Of a stretch of DNA of 64,000 nt, positions 1 through 10,140 are shown one piece after another. A model generated the notes under the pieces. That model did not search any database. It was not told where the DNA came from and was given only the letters and a program-made list of their open reading frames with translations. Each line of letters begins with the position of its first letter. Positions within the stretch are counted from its first letter, which is position 1. Position numbers and translations under genes: made by a program. Source of the DNA: Limnanthes douglasii subsp. nivea (taxonomy: Eukaryota > Streptophyta > Magnoliopsida > Brassicales > Limnanthaceae). The DNA lies in assembly GCA_036936605.1 (NCBI GenBank), contig JAUPFV010000001.1, positions 316,030,809-316,094,808 of the forward strand. Reading direction: 5' to 3'.

Positions 1-2205
1 TATGAAAGCTATATGTTTATTTTTTTTAATAAATTGATTGTATGAATAAGATTTTGGATTTTTTTTTAAATTAGGGTTGGATTGATTGCTGCAAATTTGT
101 TTCATAAATTGAGAATCAATTATTCCTTAGTTTAGCTAAGTAAATCAAAAATTTCGGGACAACGACTCATCAATAGCTTAACCCCTGATGTTATTGTTGA
201 TCGGAGGGTGTCTGACGTTAAACATGACTAATGAACTGATTTATCATTGCGGATGAATGTTGTGGCTTGCGAGAAAGTCGCAAAACCCATTGTTATCGTG
301 ATGACAACAAGAATATGTTAAAATTTTGGTCTTTAAAAAAATAAAATCATTTTTTTGTTAATAAATTAATTATATATTTTTTGCTCTAATTTATTTCACA
401 TGAGAAAGGTGTTTGGGAATACTGTTTTCTGTATGAGTCTGTGAAAAAATTATTTATATGCTTGAATGTTAATTTGGATATGCATGACTAAGGTTTCAGA
501 TTTTGGTAGGTGAATCATGGAATCAATTAATATATCTTCTGAAAGGTTAACTGATCTCCTTGAGGATCTTAGGATTCGAAAATGTTCAATGGGTTAATAT
601 AAATTCAAATATGTTTTGCCCATCAGAAGCTTAATATTTGGATTTGGTTAATCATGAACTGAAGAAAATTTACTAAAAACATAATTGTGATTATTTAATT
701 TAATTAGGTGAAATTAGCCCTACAGAGGGTTTCACCGGTACTTAGGAAAACTAAATTAATCATTGCAATTTTTTGTTTTAAGTAGATGAAATACATCCTC
801 CAAATAGTTTCACCTTTACTTAGGAAAATTAAAATTAGGGTTATTTTAATTTAAGTAGGTGAAATTAGCCATCTGGAGGGTTTCACTGGTACTTAGAAAA
901 ATTAAAATAATGATCATGGTAATTTTCTCAAACTCATAAAAATATGTTAGTATGATTTGCCATTCGGTGTCATATTATCAGAGTATATTATGTTTATATG
1001 TATATACCATATTCAAGCATGTTATTTCTTATATGTCAAAAATATTATGTGATGTGTGTTGTTTGTTGTATTTTCGAGTGAAGTTGTTGAGTTAAAATCT
1101 GTTCAAAAAATAAACCCCATATACTGGATGATACAGATTTTAACCAATGGAAAGAAGATATGCAACTGTAATTTTTGTTGTCGCGTATATTAATGAAACC
1201 ACAACCAACTGCTCTTACACAAGAAGGTACACATAAGGGTACCAAAGAGTATGAGATTTAGGAAAAGTCTAATTTGTTATATATGATAATTATGGTTCAA
1301 AGAATACCATTATTATTTCGTAGGACTATCTCAACAAATGCTACCATTTTTACAAATGCAGAAGTAAAAAAAAAATTTGTTAATAATGATATGGTAGAGA
1401 TATAATATCTCATTAATGAACTCTCAACCAAAAAACATACTGGAAAAGATAAAACTCTGAGCGTGCTTTGGAAATATCTATGATTACCACAAATTTAAAT
1501 GCCGTTGGAGTAGACTTACCTAAAGAGTATGAGGTGGGGTTCCTTTTTTAATCCTTACCAGAAACGTTTAAGAATTATTAACCCACTTATAATTACATGT
1601 GAGAAAAATGGACACTCAATAAATTAAATGCATACGCTGCACGAGAGGAAGAAAAACTTAAAAGTGAGGTATCTTAAATAAACATGATAATGTCTAAAAT
1701 TGGGATGTGGGGAAAGTGGAAGATTGGTAGCAAAATACCGGGTCAAGGTCTCGCTAAGAAATAAAACCTTTATGAATCAACAGTTGTTTGATGTTTTTTG
1801 TGCAACTAGAATGGACATTTTAAGAAGGATTGTGAGAAATGTCGGGCTTACATTCTAAGCAAATATACTTTCACATCTTTGGTTGTTCCGGGAAGTAATC
1901 TTGATTTGATGGTAAATAATACATGGTGGGTTGACTCGGCTATAAATACTCATGTCGGGAGCTCATGCCAAGTGTTGATTTTTTTATTTGAATTTAGAAC
2001 TTTCCACTAGATATGTATTATGTTTAGAGAATCTTTTGTTTGTTTCCACTTTTTAAAAGAACTTAATTTACTTTACCGTTTTAGACTTGTATGGATATTC
2101 TTATCTTATAGGAAATAATAAATTAACTCTTTTTTATAATGATATAATAGTTGGTCATGAAATTTTGATGAAGAAATATAATTTGTATTTATTAAATACT
2201 GTTAA
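1..2205 (+). mobile_element. Degenerate copia LTR retrotransposon, 5' part (LTR/leader, gag, protease), interrupted by MULE1
   Basis: This is the 5' half of an old Ty1/copia element on the + strand. Around 1130-1180 broken frames read like the start of a copia gag (DFNQWKEDMQL). A zinc-knuckle remnant lies near 1790-1840 (CFLCN, then GHFKKDCEKC after a stop). The protease region at about 1918-1955 reads NTWWVDSAINTHVG, a decayed form of the copia WxxDSGAxxH motif. Stops and frameshifts occur throughout, so it cannot be coding. The matching 3' half resumes at 8245, directly after MULE1. The TWWVDS signature and the sequence near 905-1050 resemble the element at 39440-41800, so the two are probably one family. 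The 5' LTR boundary was not found and may lie outside the window. Confidence 0.75.
707..905 (+). repeat. Three imperfect ~65-bp direct repeats
   Basis: Three successive units share 'taggtgaaattagcc', then '(g)agggtttcac', then 'ggtacttag(g)aaaa', with starts near 707, 783 and 852. They lie upstream of the copia gag remnant, so they probably belong to its LTR or leader. The middle copy is the most diverged. Confidence 0.6.
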
Positions 2206-2214
2206 TAATCACAA
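2206..2214. repeat. 9-bp target-site duplication, left copy (MULE1)
   Basis: The sequence taatcacaa directly precedes the left terminus of MULE1 and is repeated without mismatch at 8236-8244 after the right terminus. Nine base pairs is the usual Mutator-superfamily duplication length. Confidence 0.93.
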
Positions 2215-2478
2215 GGGCTAGGCTAAAATGAGACCCCAAATCTTTATAGTGAGACCCCTAATTCAAAAAATTTCTGCAATTGTGAAATTACCAAATTACC
2301 CCCACATATAAAAACACTAATTTTTCCACCCACTCACTTCTCTCTCTTTTCCTCCTCTCTTTCCTACCAAAACTCTCTCCAAAATTCAAACAAACACCCA
2401 CAAATATTAATTTCTGCAAACTCCCACAAACATTTAATACACATTAATTATACAAACTTAAACCCAATTACTCCGAGC

Positions 2479-4491
2479 ATGGATTTAAGCGACTTAAATG
2501 ACGATTGGAGCTGCAACGCTGATGATTTCCTTTCGGAGGAGGAGGAGCCGCTTACTGATCACTTGGAGAGCGTTGCCGAGGTAAAAATCTATAATTTTTC
2601 AACACAGTACGAAAATTCGCAAGTTCGTGCCTTCAAATGTACACTTCCACGCAAGAACATGCGTGGAAGATGACAAATCTTCGCACAATCATGCGGAGAT
2701 TTGGCAAAATAACGATTTTGCCAAATCTCCGCATAATTGTGCGAAGATTTGACAAAATCTTCGCATGTTCTTGCGAAGATGTGGACAAATCTTTGCATGA
2801 AAAATCGAATATTTGACAAAATTGGTTTTACATGCCTTTTTGGTTAAATTTTGGGTTCTTCTTGGTTTTACATGTTTTTTTGGTTCAATATTGGGTTTGT
2901 CTTGGTTTTACATGCCTTTTTTTGTTGAATATGGGGTTTGTCTTTATTATTTGACTTGTAAATACATGTTTGTGTTTGTGTAGGATGCCGCCGAAGCACC
3001 ATGTCACATGGCGGATTATAGTCAAATATTTAAGACGGATAAATTCTTAACGAATGCGGAATTGATCGAATGGGTTGACAAAGAGAGCAAGAGTATAGGG
3101 TTTATTGTCGTGGTAGATAAAGATGACGATGGTAGCAAACACGGTAAAACACCGCGGTTATATTTTAAGTGCGAGAGGCACGGTGTTTACAAGCCGAGGC
3201 CTAAACCGGGGATTGTGAAGAAACGACGAGATTGTTCATCCAAAAAATGCAGATGTCCGTTCATGCTTAGGGGCAATCCGGTGTTAGAAGAACCCGGCTA
3301 TTGGAAATTGGTAGTTATAATTGGAAAACACAACCACCAACCCTTCTTGCATTTGGATGGTCATTCACGGGCTGCGAGGTTAAAGGCGGAAGAGGAGGAG
3401 TATGTTCGCAAACTCACAACAATCGGTTCTCGGCCAAGAGATATATACCGTGGATTGAAGTTAAGAGATCCGGAAAATGTATCTAGTATGCGTACCATCT
3501 ACAACATGAGGCACAAACACCAATTGGTTGATAAAGCGGGCAAATCCCAAATGCAATACTTGTTTGGTAAGTTAAAGGAGCATGAGTACTATGTTTGGGA
3601 GCGCACAAACAAAGAAACCGACGAAATCCTAGAGTTGTTTTTCGCACATCCCACGAGCATCGATTTGTTGCGCACTTTTCCTCAAGTGCTTATAATGGAT
3701 AGCACGTACAAGACTACAAGGTATAAACTTCCTTTGCTAGAAATAGTTGGCCAAACTTCGACGAAAAAGACCTTTTGTATAGCTTTGGTTTTTATGAGCT
3801 CGGAGAAAGAAGAGAACTACACGTGGGCAATGAGCGTTCTAAGGAGAGTGATGGTGAACAACATGTGCGCATTACCAAATATTATCGTCACGGATAGGGA
3901 GTTGGCTTTAATGAACGCTATCGATGAGGTATTCCCGGATGCAACTCATTTGTTATGCACTTGGCATATAAACAGGAACATTTGCTCATACTCTGAGAAA
4001 GTGTTGCCCAAAGCGGACATGGGGGAGGAGTTCTTAGAGTTTTATGTCGCGGTTCAACATTCGGCGACGATCGAAGAGTATAAAAAAAACCTCACCGACC
4101 TTCACAAAGCCTACGCATATTGTCCTAAGGTTCTCGAGTACTTGATGAAACAATGGATAGACCCTTACGGACACAAATTCCTTAATGTCTACACTAACAA
4201 GATTAAACATTTGGGGAACCACACTAGCAACCGGTGAGTTATATTATCATATTTTTACATTACTATGTTTAAGTAGTTGTTAGACTTGTAACTAATCTAA
4301 GTTTATGGCTTAGGGCGGAGAGTGCTCACTCTAGTCTAAAACGGGCAATCGGCACAAGCCTATGCACTTTTGAGCAATTTTGGGATAAAGTTCATGCGTT
4401 GCTTCGTGTGCATGTACAAGAGCACGCAAACACGCGCGTGCAAACGTACATGCACACGAAAACGTGTGCCAAAATCGGCTCTGTCCGTTAA
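2479..4491 (+). CDS. MULE1 transposase (FAR1-like zinc domain plus MULE DDE domain), 3 exons, C-terminally truncated
   Basis: Predicted exons are 2479-2580, 2984-4233 and 4314-4491, with GT/AG borders, giving 509 residues. Exon 1 is an acidic 34-residue leader (DDFLSEEEEP). Exon 2 carries a FAR1/WRKY-GCM1-like zinc domain (C96, C123, C125, H150, H152), then the MULE transposase domain: D273 in LIMDSTYKT, D338 in VTDREL, and the CxxH at 359-362 (LLCTWH). Exon 3, entered through a phase-2 intron, supplies the AESAHSSLK segment with E453, the likely third acidic residue. The product would bind element ends and catalyse cut-and-paste transposition in the nucleus. The protein stops soon after, whereas MULE transposases usually run on through a SWIM zinc finger. 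The last ~25 residues are encoded by a palindrome (4405-4458). The catalytic core looks intact, but the missing C-terminus leaves activity uncertain. Confidence 0.88.
2644..2780. repeat. Palindrome array in transposase intron 1 (CGCA-N6-TGCG units)
   Basis: Three hairpin-forming inverted repeats lie inside the 403-bp first intron. The first is 2644-2669 (10-bp arms, 6-nt loop). The second is 2674-2751 (37-bp arms, one mismatch, 4-nt loop aacg). The third is 2757-2780 (9-bp arms, 6-nt loop). The core CGCA-N6-TGCG occurs four times, at 2650, 2682, 2730 and 2762. The block is visibly more GC-rich than the surrounding intron. Confidence 0.95.
4405..4458. repeat. Imperfect palindrome at the 3' end of the transposase reading frame
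   Basis: Outer arms cgtgtgcatgtac (4405-4417) and its exact complement (4446-4458) enclose inner arms gcacgc (4422-4427) and gcgtgc (4436-4441). It is translated as the last part of the transposase and resembles the palindromes in the introns, so it may have invaded or truncated the gene here. Confidence 0.85.
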
Positions 4492-5139
4492 TGAAATTTG
4501 ATCTTTAGGGCATTTATGATTTTTTTTGGGAACTTTCATGCTTGCCAATGGTTTCAAAACTTGGTTTTAACAACATTTGAGGTTTGAAATAAAAAAAATA
4601 AATAAATAAATTGGCCTTCCAACAAAAATCATGGCCAAAGGGTACCTATGAAGGACTAAAAAATGGGAAAAAAAATTCTACAAAAACTTAAGCCGTAAGG
4701 TTTAATCATTCCAAAAACTAAAACTACTATTACGAGCATTAGTTTTTACAAAAAAAACAACAAGCTCAACATTAGTTTGTGCAAAAAAATAAAACATGGA
4801 ATCAAGATATCACGTACGGCCAAACATATACTGCCAAGGAATAAATGCGGGAGATATTTTAGAGGTCTTAACAATTATAGCAAATATATCAATAGCAAAA
4901 TTCGTCTAATAATGGAGTTTAGGTTGCATTTGTTTTGCATTCAGATACGTACCCCTAAACTTGGAGTTTCAGAGCTGAAGTTTGAACAAACATTCGAAAG
5001 TTATATCATAAACATGTAACAAATTAACATAAAACATAATTAAAGATCGAAAAACTAGCACATCACAAAAAATAATCCGGTCAAAAGTAAACATCACGTA
5101 CAAAGTCTAAAACTGTCAACAAAAAAACATAAATGATAA
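4492..5139. other. MULE1 spacer between the convergent genes
   Basis: AT-rich sequence between the two stop codons. No SWIM finger, OTU domain or other transposase C-terminus was found in either strand here. In MULE2 the corresponding interval holds those domains plus a small extra gene. An internal deletion is the simplest explanation. Confidence 0.6.
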
Positions 5140-7516
5140 TCAGTCTCTGTACTCGTGAGATATACGGTATATATCCTGCAAAGGCTCCCGAAGCTCCGCC
5201 ATACTAACGCCGGGGTGGCTAAGCTCGTACTCCTCAATCTTCAGTATGCGCGAAGTCAGCTCGTGCAGGATGGTCGCATGTGTGTGTGGTGTAGGGTTCA
5301 CCCCAATCTCCGCATCATCTCTGTGAGCCTCTGGATCAGATATGATGTACCATAAGTTCCTCGTAACCCACGAAGAGTAGACCACAGTGGTACCATCCTC
5401 CTGACCAGGAACATACGTCGCACCCCTCAGACTCTCGTGAATACAGTGTGACTCCCAGTTATCCCAACTGAATGCATCCCAGAGGTAGAGGGTGTTCGCA
5501 CGACGAACCCGAGTAGAACCGGTGAGAAGAGGACGCAATGGACCAGGAACCTGTATTTGAAAAAAAAGAAGTCTAAACTATGTACCACACATGCGCAATA
5601 CAAACAATATTAATATTTCGAGTTACAAAATATTACCTGCTGAACGCGACCGAACTGTCTAGCCACCCGCAGCGGATAGTACGCCTCGACAATGTCCGCC
5701 GCCTTCAGCGTCGCATCTATCCAGGCTATATCGGGGGTACCTCGAGCAGTCCGCATGATCGTATACGGCGTGAATAATACCTGTAACATATTAACATACC
5801 ATTTATCATTACCAACTTAAATTATATGTACGATAATTGAAATGAAACTGATTACAACTTACATCCTGCTCGGTGAAGCTATCCAGACAACGTCTAATAC
5901 CCTCTCGAGCCTCTTGGCTCTGTCGAAACCTAGCAGGCGCATGAAGGCATATAGTAGGATGTGCGCTACTATACCTCGGGTACTGATGAACTGCAAACGC
6001 CGAGAAATGGTCGTAGATCCACGTCTCTAACATGGCCAAAAAACCAGATATACCCGAAGTAGAGTGTAGGCAACCTCTGCCTAGCTGGTAGTAGAGCTGC
6101 GCCAGTATCATCTGCCCCCAGTTATGCCTCGCGGAGCTGGTGTAATCGTCGATGAACTGCAAGTAGTCGAGGCTAATGTTGTTGCCCGACTTGTTGGCCA
6201 AAATGGTACAGCCAAAGAAGTGCAACAAATAGCCCCTCGTAGCTCGTTTAGCATCGAGCTCCGTGATCTCCTCATCGTAATACTGATGGGTGCAGAATCT
6301 CCTCTTCAGCCATGCAAGGCGCACATGCCTCTTACCGCCGCCCTTGTTCTCCTTTATCTCCTCCTCAAGCTCCGCAGCGCTGCACCCAAGTAAGCGAGCG
6401 TATCTCGCAGTACGCTCATCAGCAGAGGGGTACTCATATATCTCACAGCTGTGACCGACAACTGAAAGCCCCGTTATCATGTGGACGTCATCCAGGGTGA
6501 CGGTCATCTCCCCGAACGAGAAGTGGAAAGTGTTCGTCTCGGGATGCCATCTCTCAAGAAAGCCCTCAATCAAGTGGATGTTAGTAGACCACTTACTCAA
6601 GGCCTCGACCAAGGGCCAGAAACAGGTGCTCCTAATCTCTGCGAGTACCTTATGCTGCCGGGATTTCAAGTCCCAGCTACCGTGTGTGTGGTACATCGCA
6701 TAACAGCGTAGTGACTGTCGGGCCTGCATGCATTAAAAACATACAATATATATAAACATGTATGCAATCTAAAACTTAAGATAATCCAATAACAAACATG
6801 TTCAATATGTATAAAGTATAACAACTAAAGATAAAACAATAAGCAATAACCAACAAATACAATGCAGTAGTGAGTGTTAAAAATTAAAACCTAAACTCGT
6901 CATAACATATAAACTCATTGTAACCTAAACTAATAAAGTTTATAACACAAACCTAATTTCAGTAACATATAAATTCTTAACATATAAATTCAAGACAATT
7001 ATAACACAAATCGAATACCAAATCGAAATCCAATACCAAATCCAATGCAGGTAATATTCAACAGACAGTGTTAAAAATTAAAACCTAAAGTCATTCTAAC
7101 ATATATATGAATTCTAACCTAACCTAAACTAAACCAATATAAAATCCAATACAAAAACATATAAATTGATTCTAACCTAAACTAATAAAATTTCTAACTC
7201 AAACCAATAATAATAATAATAACTTTAAAAAGTAAATTAAAACAATAAAACTTACATCGCCTCTGAAGACGTTGTATGCCTCGTGCTCTCTATACGAATG
7301 AAACGTAGAGTATAGGTCTACAACGTGACCATTGTATCCACGGAAGCACTGCTCCGCAGATAGGCGACGCTGCATAGGTGGGCGCTGAACTGCCTGTAAG
7401 GTCCCTCTCTTACGGACCCGGACACTCCGAGAAGTCTCACCGCAAGCGGCCTCCTCAGTCTCCTGATCCGTGTCGTAGTCTCTAGCGGTAACTCGAGGAC
7501 GTGGGCGAGGAGGCAT
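5140..7516 (-). CDS. Plant mobile domain (PMD/MAIN-like) protein carried by MULE1, 4 coding exons
   Basis: Coding exons on the minus strand are 7516-7256, 6723-5863, 5780-5637 and 5550-5140. All borders are GT/AG and all introns phase 0, giving 558 residues with no internal stop. Residues ~88-420 match the plant mobile domain of the MAIN/MAIL1/PP7L family: RCYAMYH, then WxLVEALSKW, HLIEGFLERWH, HFSFGEMTVTLDDVHMITGL, and later ARGYLLHFFGCTIL. The N-terminus is basic and proline-rich (MPPRPRPR). The ATG at 7516 is chosen because a splice acceptor (gtgcag) ends two bases before it. That closes a 487-bp 5'-UTR intron (8004-7518, donor ag|gtatgg). Family knowledge links host PMD proteins to silencing and genome maintenance in the nucleus. 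The function of transposon-borne copies is unknown. A decayed homologue sits in MULE2. Confidence 0.88.
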
Positions 7517-7517
7517 A

Positions 7518-8004
7518 CTGCACAAGACAAAACCAAAAAATTAGAAGAGTTCAAACTTTGTTTTAAAAAAAAATCATGAAATTGCAAAAATTCGCAATTT
7601 ATTTCGTGGATTTTGGAAAATCCACGCAATAAATTGCGAGAATTCGCCGTAATCCACAAGACTGTGGATTCGGTAAATCCACGCATGTTCGTGCGTGGGT
7701 TTACCGGATGCCCGCATGTTCGTGCGGGCATCCGGTAAACCCACGCACGAACATGCGTGGATTTCCCTGTTCGAAAATGCAGCCCCCCATACCCAGATCT
7801 GCCCGAAATCAGTCCTAAAACTATAACCCAACACCCTAAACGGTCCTAATCTCCTAACTAACAACATACATGGCCTTAAAATCAAACAAATCAACACCAA
7901 ATACATAAAAATCGAATTTTTCTACCGGAATGGAAAAGACTAAATATCACTAGAAATAACAATGTAAAATGGAAAAAAAGCACCATGAAGTGTAGAATCC
8001 ATAC
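7518..8004 (-). other. 5'-UTR intron of the MULE1 PMD gene
   Basis: On the minus strand the donor gtatgg at 8004 follows a CT-rich leader, and the acceptor tgtgcag ends at 7518, directly before the start codon. MULE2 has an equivalent intron at 55980-56433, ending one base before its ATG. The intron contains the large palindromes at 7625-7764. Confidence 0.65.
7625..7764. repeat. Palindrome array in the PMD 5'-UTR intron, including a 90-bp perfect palindrome
   Basis: Four CGCA-N6-TGCG cores lie at 7625, 7682, 7713 and 7744. The last three are nested in one structure: arms 7675-7716 and 7723-7764 are exact reverse complements over 42 bp, around the 6-nt loop tgttcg. Smaller subpalindromes occur within each arm (for example acgca-tgttcg-tgcgt). 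The transcript would fold into a very stable hairpin. Confidence 0.95.
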
Positions 8005-8157
8005 CTTAACAGCTTCGTGGAGTTGGATTTCAAAAAAAGTCGCCGGAAAAAATTTGGGTTTTTGGAGGTAGAGAGAGTTAGGGTTTCGGGGGAGAAGAAA
8101 GGAGAAGAAATCTGAATTTTAGCTATTTATATCGATGGCATTTTTGTAATTAATGGG

Positions 8158-8235
8158 GGTCTCACTATAACCAACCCGGGTCTCACTATAACCGGGTCTC
8201 ACTATAAAGAAACGGGTCTCATTTTAGCCTAGCCC
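8158..8235. repeat. MULE1 right TIR with tandem subterminal repeats
   Basis: Tandem copies of ggtctcactataa lie at about 8158, 8179 and 8195. They are followed by the terminal gggtctcattttagcctagc stretch ending at 8235, which is the reverse complement of the left end at 2215. Confidence 0.9.
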
Positions 8236-8244
8236 TAATCACAA
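8236..8244. repeat. 9-bp target-site duplication, right copy (MULE1)
   Basis: taatcacaa, identical to 2206-2214. Confidence 0.93.
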
Positions 8245-10140
8245 TTTTGATATAAATACATAATTTGTACCAAATATGACTAATAAATCCAAAAAATCCT
8301 TTAAATTATGGCTTATGCGGTTAGGTCATATATCTAAAGTTATGATGGACAAGCTTATAGTTGAAGATTTATTGGATCTCATAGATTATTTTGATTTTGG
8401 TACATGTATCAGTGTATCAAGGGGAAACATACCAAAACCAACAGGGTATGTCCTTCAATATGCAATGTTGGGCTCATCCCGTATGAATGGTGTATCTAAG
8501 AGATTGAACCGTACATTGAAGGATATAACTAAAAGTATGATAAATAAATCATCTCTACCATTACTCTCTCAGGAGGGAAGCCATCTAATGTATCTATATA
8601 TACTCAATATAGTACCCAATAAGTCAACCTAGGACCCCATATGAGATTTTGAATGAGTGCATGGCCAATTTAAAGCATCTGCATATATGAGGGTGTCCAA
8701 CTAAGGCATGGGCTTACAAACCTCAGGAAAAGAAACTAGACCCCAAAACGGTTACTTGCTTTTTCATTAATTATTTCAAATACTCTAGGGGTTTATAAGT
8801 TTTATGATTCTTTCACTGGTAGTTTATTTGAAACAAAGAATGAAAAAGTTTCCAAAGGATGTTGATTTTGGGGGGGGGGGAGCTTAATGAAACATATTTT
8901 CATTTTTAGGAAGAAGCTATAGAGATTCATGAAGGTTGTAAAGGATATACTCAGGTATCAGAATATTGGATTTTAATGCCAATCATTTTGATCGCGTTAA
9001 AACAATGTAATACTCAGAATAACAATGATGTTCCGCTTGACGGTTTTAACTAGGAGACATACATGGTCTAGTTAGAACAAGAAAAACTTATGGTAATCTT
9101 CCAAAAAAATATCGAAATAATATTGTTCATGAGAATCAAACTCTACCTCCTCAAGAAGTGTAAAAGTAATGCCTCACTTAAGAAGGTCCACAAGAGAAAA
9201 GAAGAATGTTATACATCTAGGTTTTCTAGTATATCTTCGGGAACATGCTGAGTCATGTGTTGGAACTTTAGATGATCCATCATCCTAAAAACAATCCATG
9301 AAAATTTACGACTCTTGAAAATGGATTGACGATGTGAAGGAAGAGTATAATCGAAAACAAGACAATGCAGTATGGTAACTTATCCTATTACTTGAAGAGA
9401 AATAAGAAATTGGTTGTAAGTGGGTTTACAAACCCATTTGTAATTCTCTGGGTAATGTGGAAATACATAAAAAAAATCCTTGTACCCAAAGATTATCTTG
9501 ACGTGAAAGCATTTATTTTAAAGAAACATTCTCTCCAGTATCGACGAATAATTTTTTTTAGAAAAATCATGGCATTGGTTACACACTTTGTTCTTGAGCT
9601 TTATTAAATAAATGTAAAGAAATATAATAATTAAATGATATATATGGTGCAATTGGAGTACTTTTCATTAGGTAACTGAGATAATATGGTTCGCATGCTT
9701 AAGAAATCTATTTATATACTCAAACACGCTTCTCATCAGTGGTATTTGTTACTTTATTAGATCTCCAAAGGAAGGACCATTTATGAGTAGGTATGTTCGA
9801 TTACAATTCATATTTCTCTTAGATTACACACCATAATTTGGCTATAGTAATTGATTGATGACAATAATGTGATTACCGTTGCATACTATTGTTCACATTA
9901 CGAGAAAAAATGTATTTAGACCTTTATTGTTTGTTGATCATGTACGAGGTTATATCGTTCACCTATTGACAATAGATTCATAAAACCCATTAAATTTAAA
10001 TATATTTTTAGTAGCATATGACGGTTAAAATAAATTATCGTTGGAATGTTTATGGAGTAATATACTAAATATATATTTGGTCATTGTCATAAGGTATTCT
10101 AATAATAAAAGTAATCGGATTAATTATATATATATATATA
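8245..10140 (+). mobile_element. Degenerate copia element, 3' part (pre-integrase, integrase, reverse transcriptase remnants)
   Basis: This continues the copia pol that MULE1 split. At 8309-8410 the frame reads LWLMRLGHISKVMMDKL, the copia GAG-pre-integrase motif. At 8440-8640 it reads like the integrase segment with the NGV..R.NRTL motif and YILNIVPNKS. At 8800-8890 there is FETKN and DVDFGGG, as in the region after the integrase. RT remnants follow at 9330-9480. At about 9680-9770 there is VRMLKKSIYILKHASHQWY, equivalent to the copia LKKSIYGLKQASRQWY stretch. Multiple stops and frameshifts make it a pseudogene. The 3' end is not sharp. Confidence 0.75.

Larger units (their letters stand above)
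2215..8235 (+). mobile_element. MULE1: Mutator-like DNA transposon with transposase and PMD genes, 6021 bp
   Basis: The element is bounded by terminal inverted repeats that begin gggctaggctaaaatgagac on both ends, with a perfect 9-bp TSD outside them. The left TIR is about 2215-2262. The right TIR is about 8190-8235 and is preceded by three tandem ggtctcactataa units (8158-8207). Identity is exact over the first 22 bp and resumes in 'tctttatagtgagaccc'. Inside are a transposase gene (+, 2479-4491) and a PMD gene (-, 5140-7516) that converge. The insertion splits a copia gag-pol, so it is younger than that element. The perfect TSD and the uninterrupted PMD frame point to a recent insertion. 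It may not be autonomous, because the transposase lacks the C-terminal SWIM and OTU parts still traceable in MULE2. Confidence 0.93.

Noticed and set aside
2644..2780. CRISPR-like array of spaced repeats
   Set aside because: Units are palindromes with variable outer sequence in a plant intron. There are no regular repeats and spacers.
2589..2819. Minus-strand frame across the transposase intron
   Set aside because: It is the reading of the palindrome array, with cysteine-rich repeats created by the inverted repeats. No family.
7574..7906. Minus-strand frame before the PMD start codon
   Set aside because: It lies in the 5'-UTR intron and reads through the 90-bp palindrome. The splice acceptor at 7518 explains it better.
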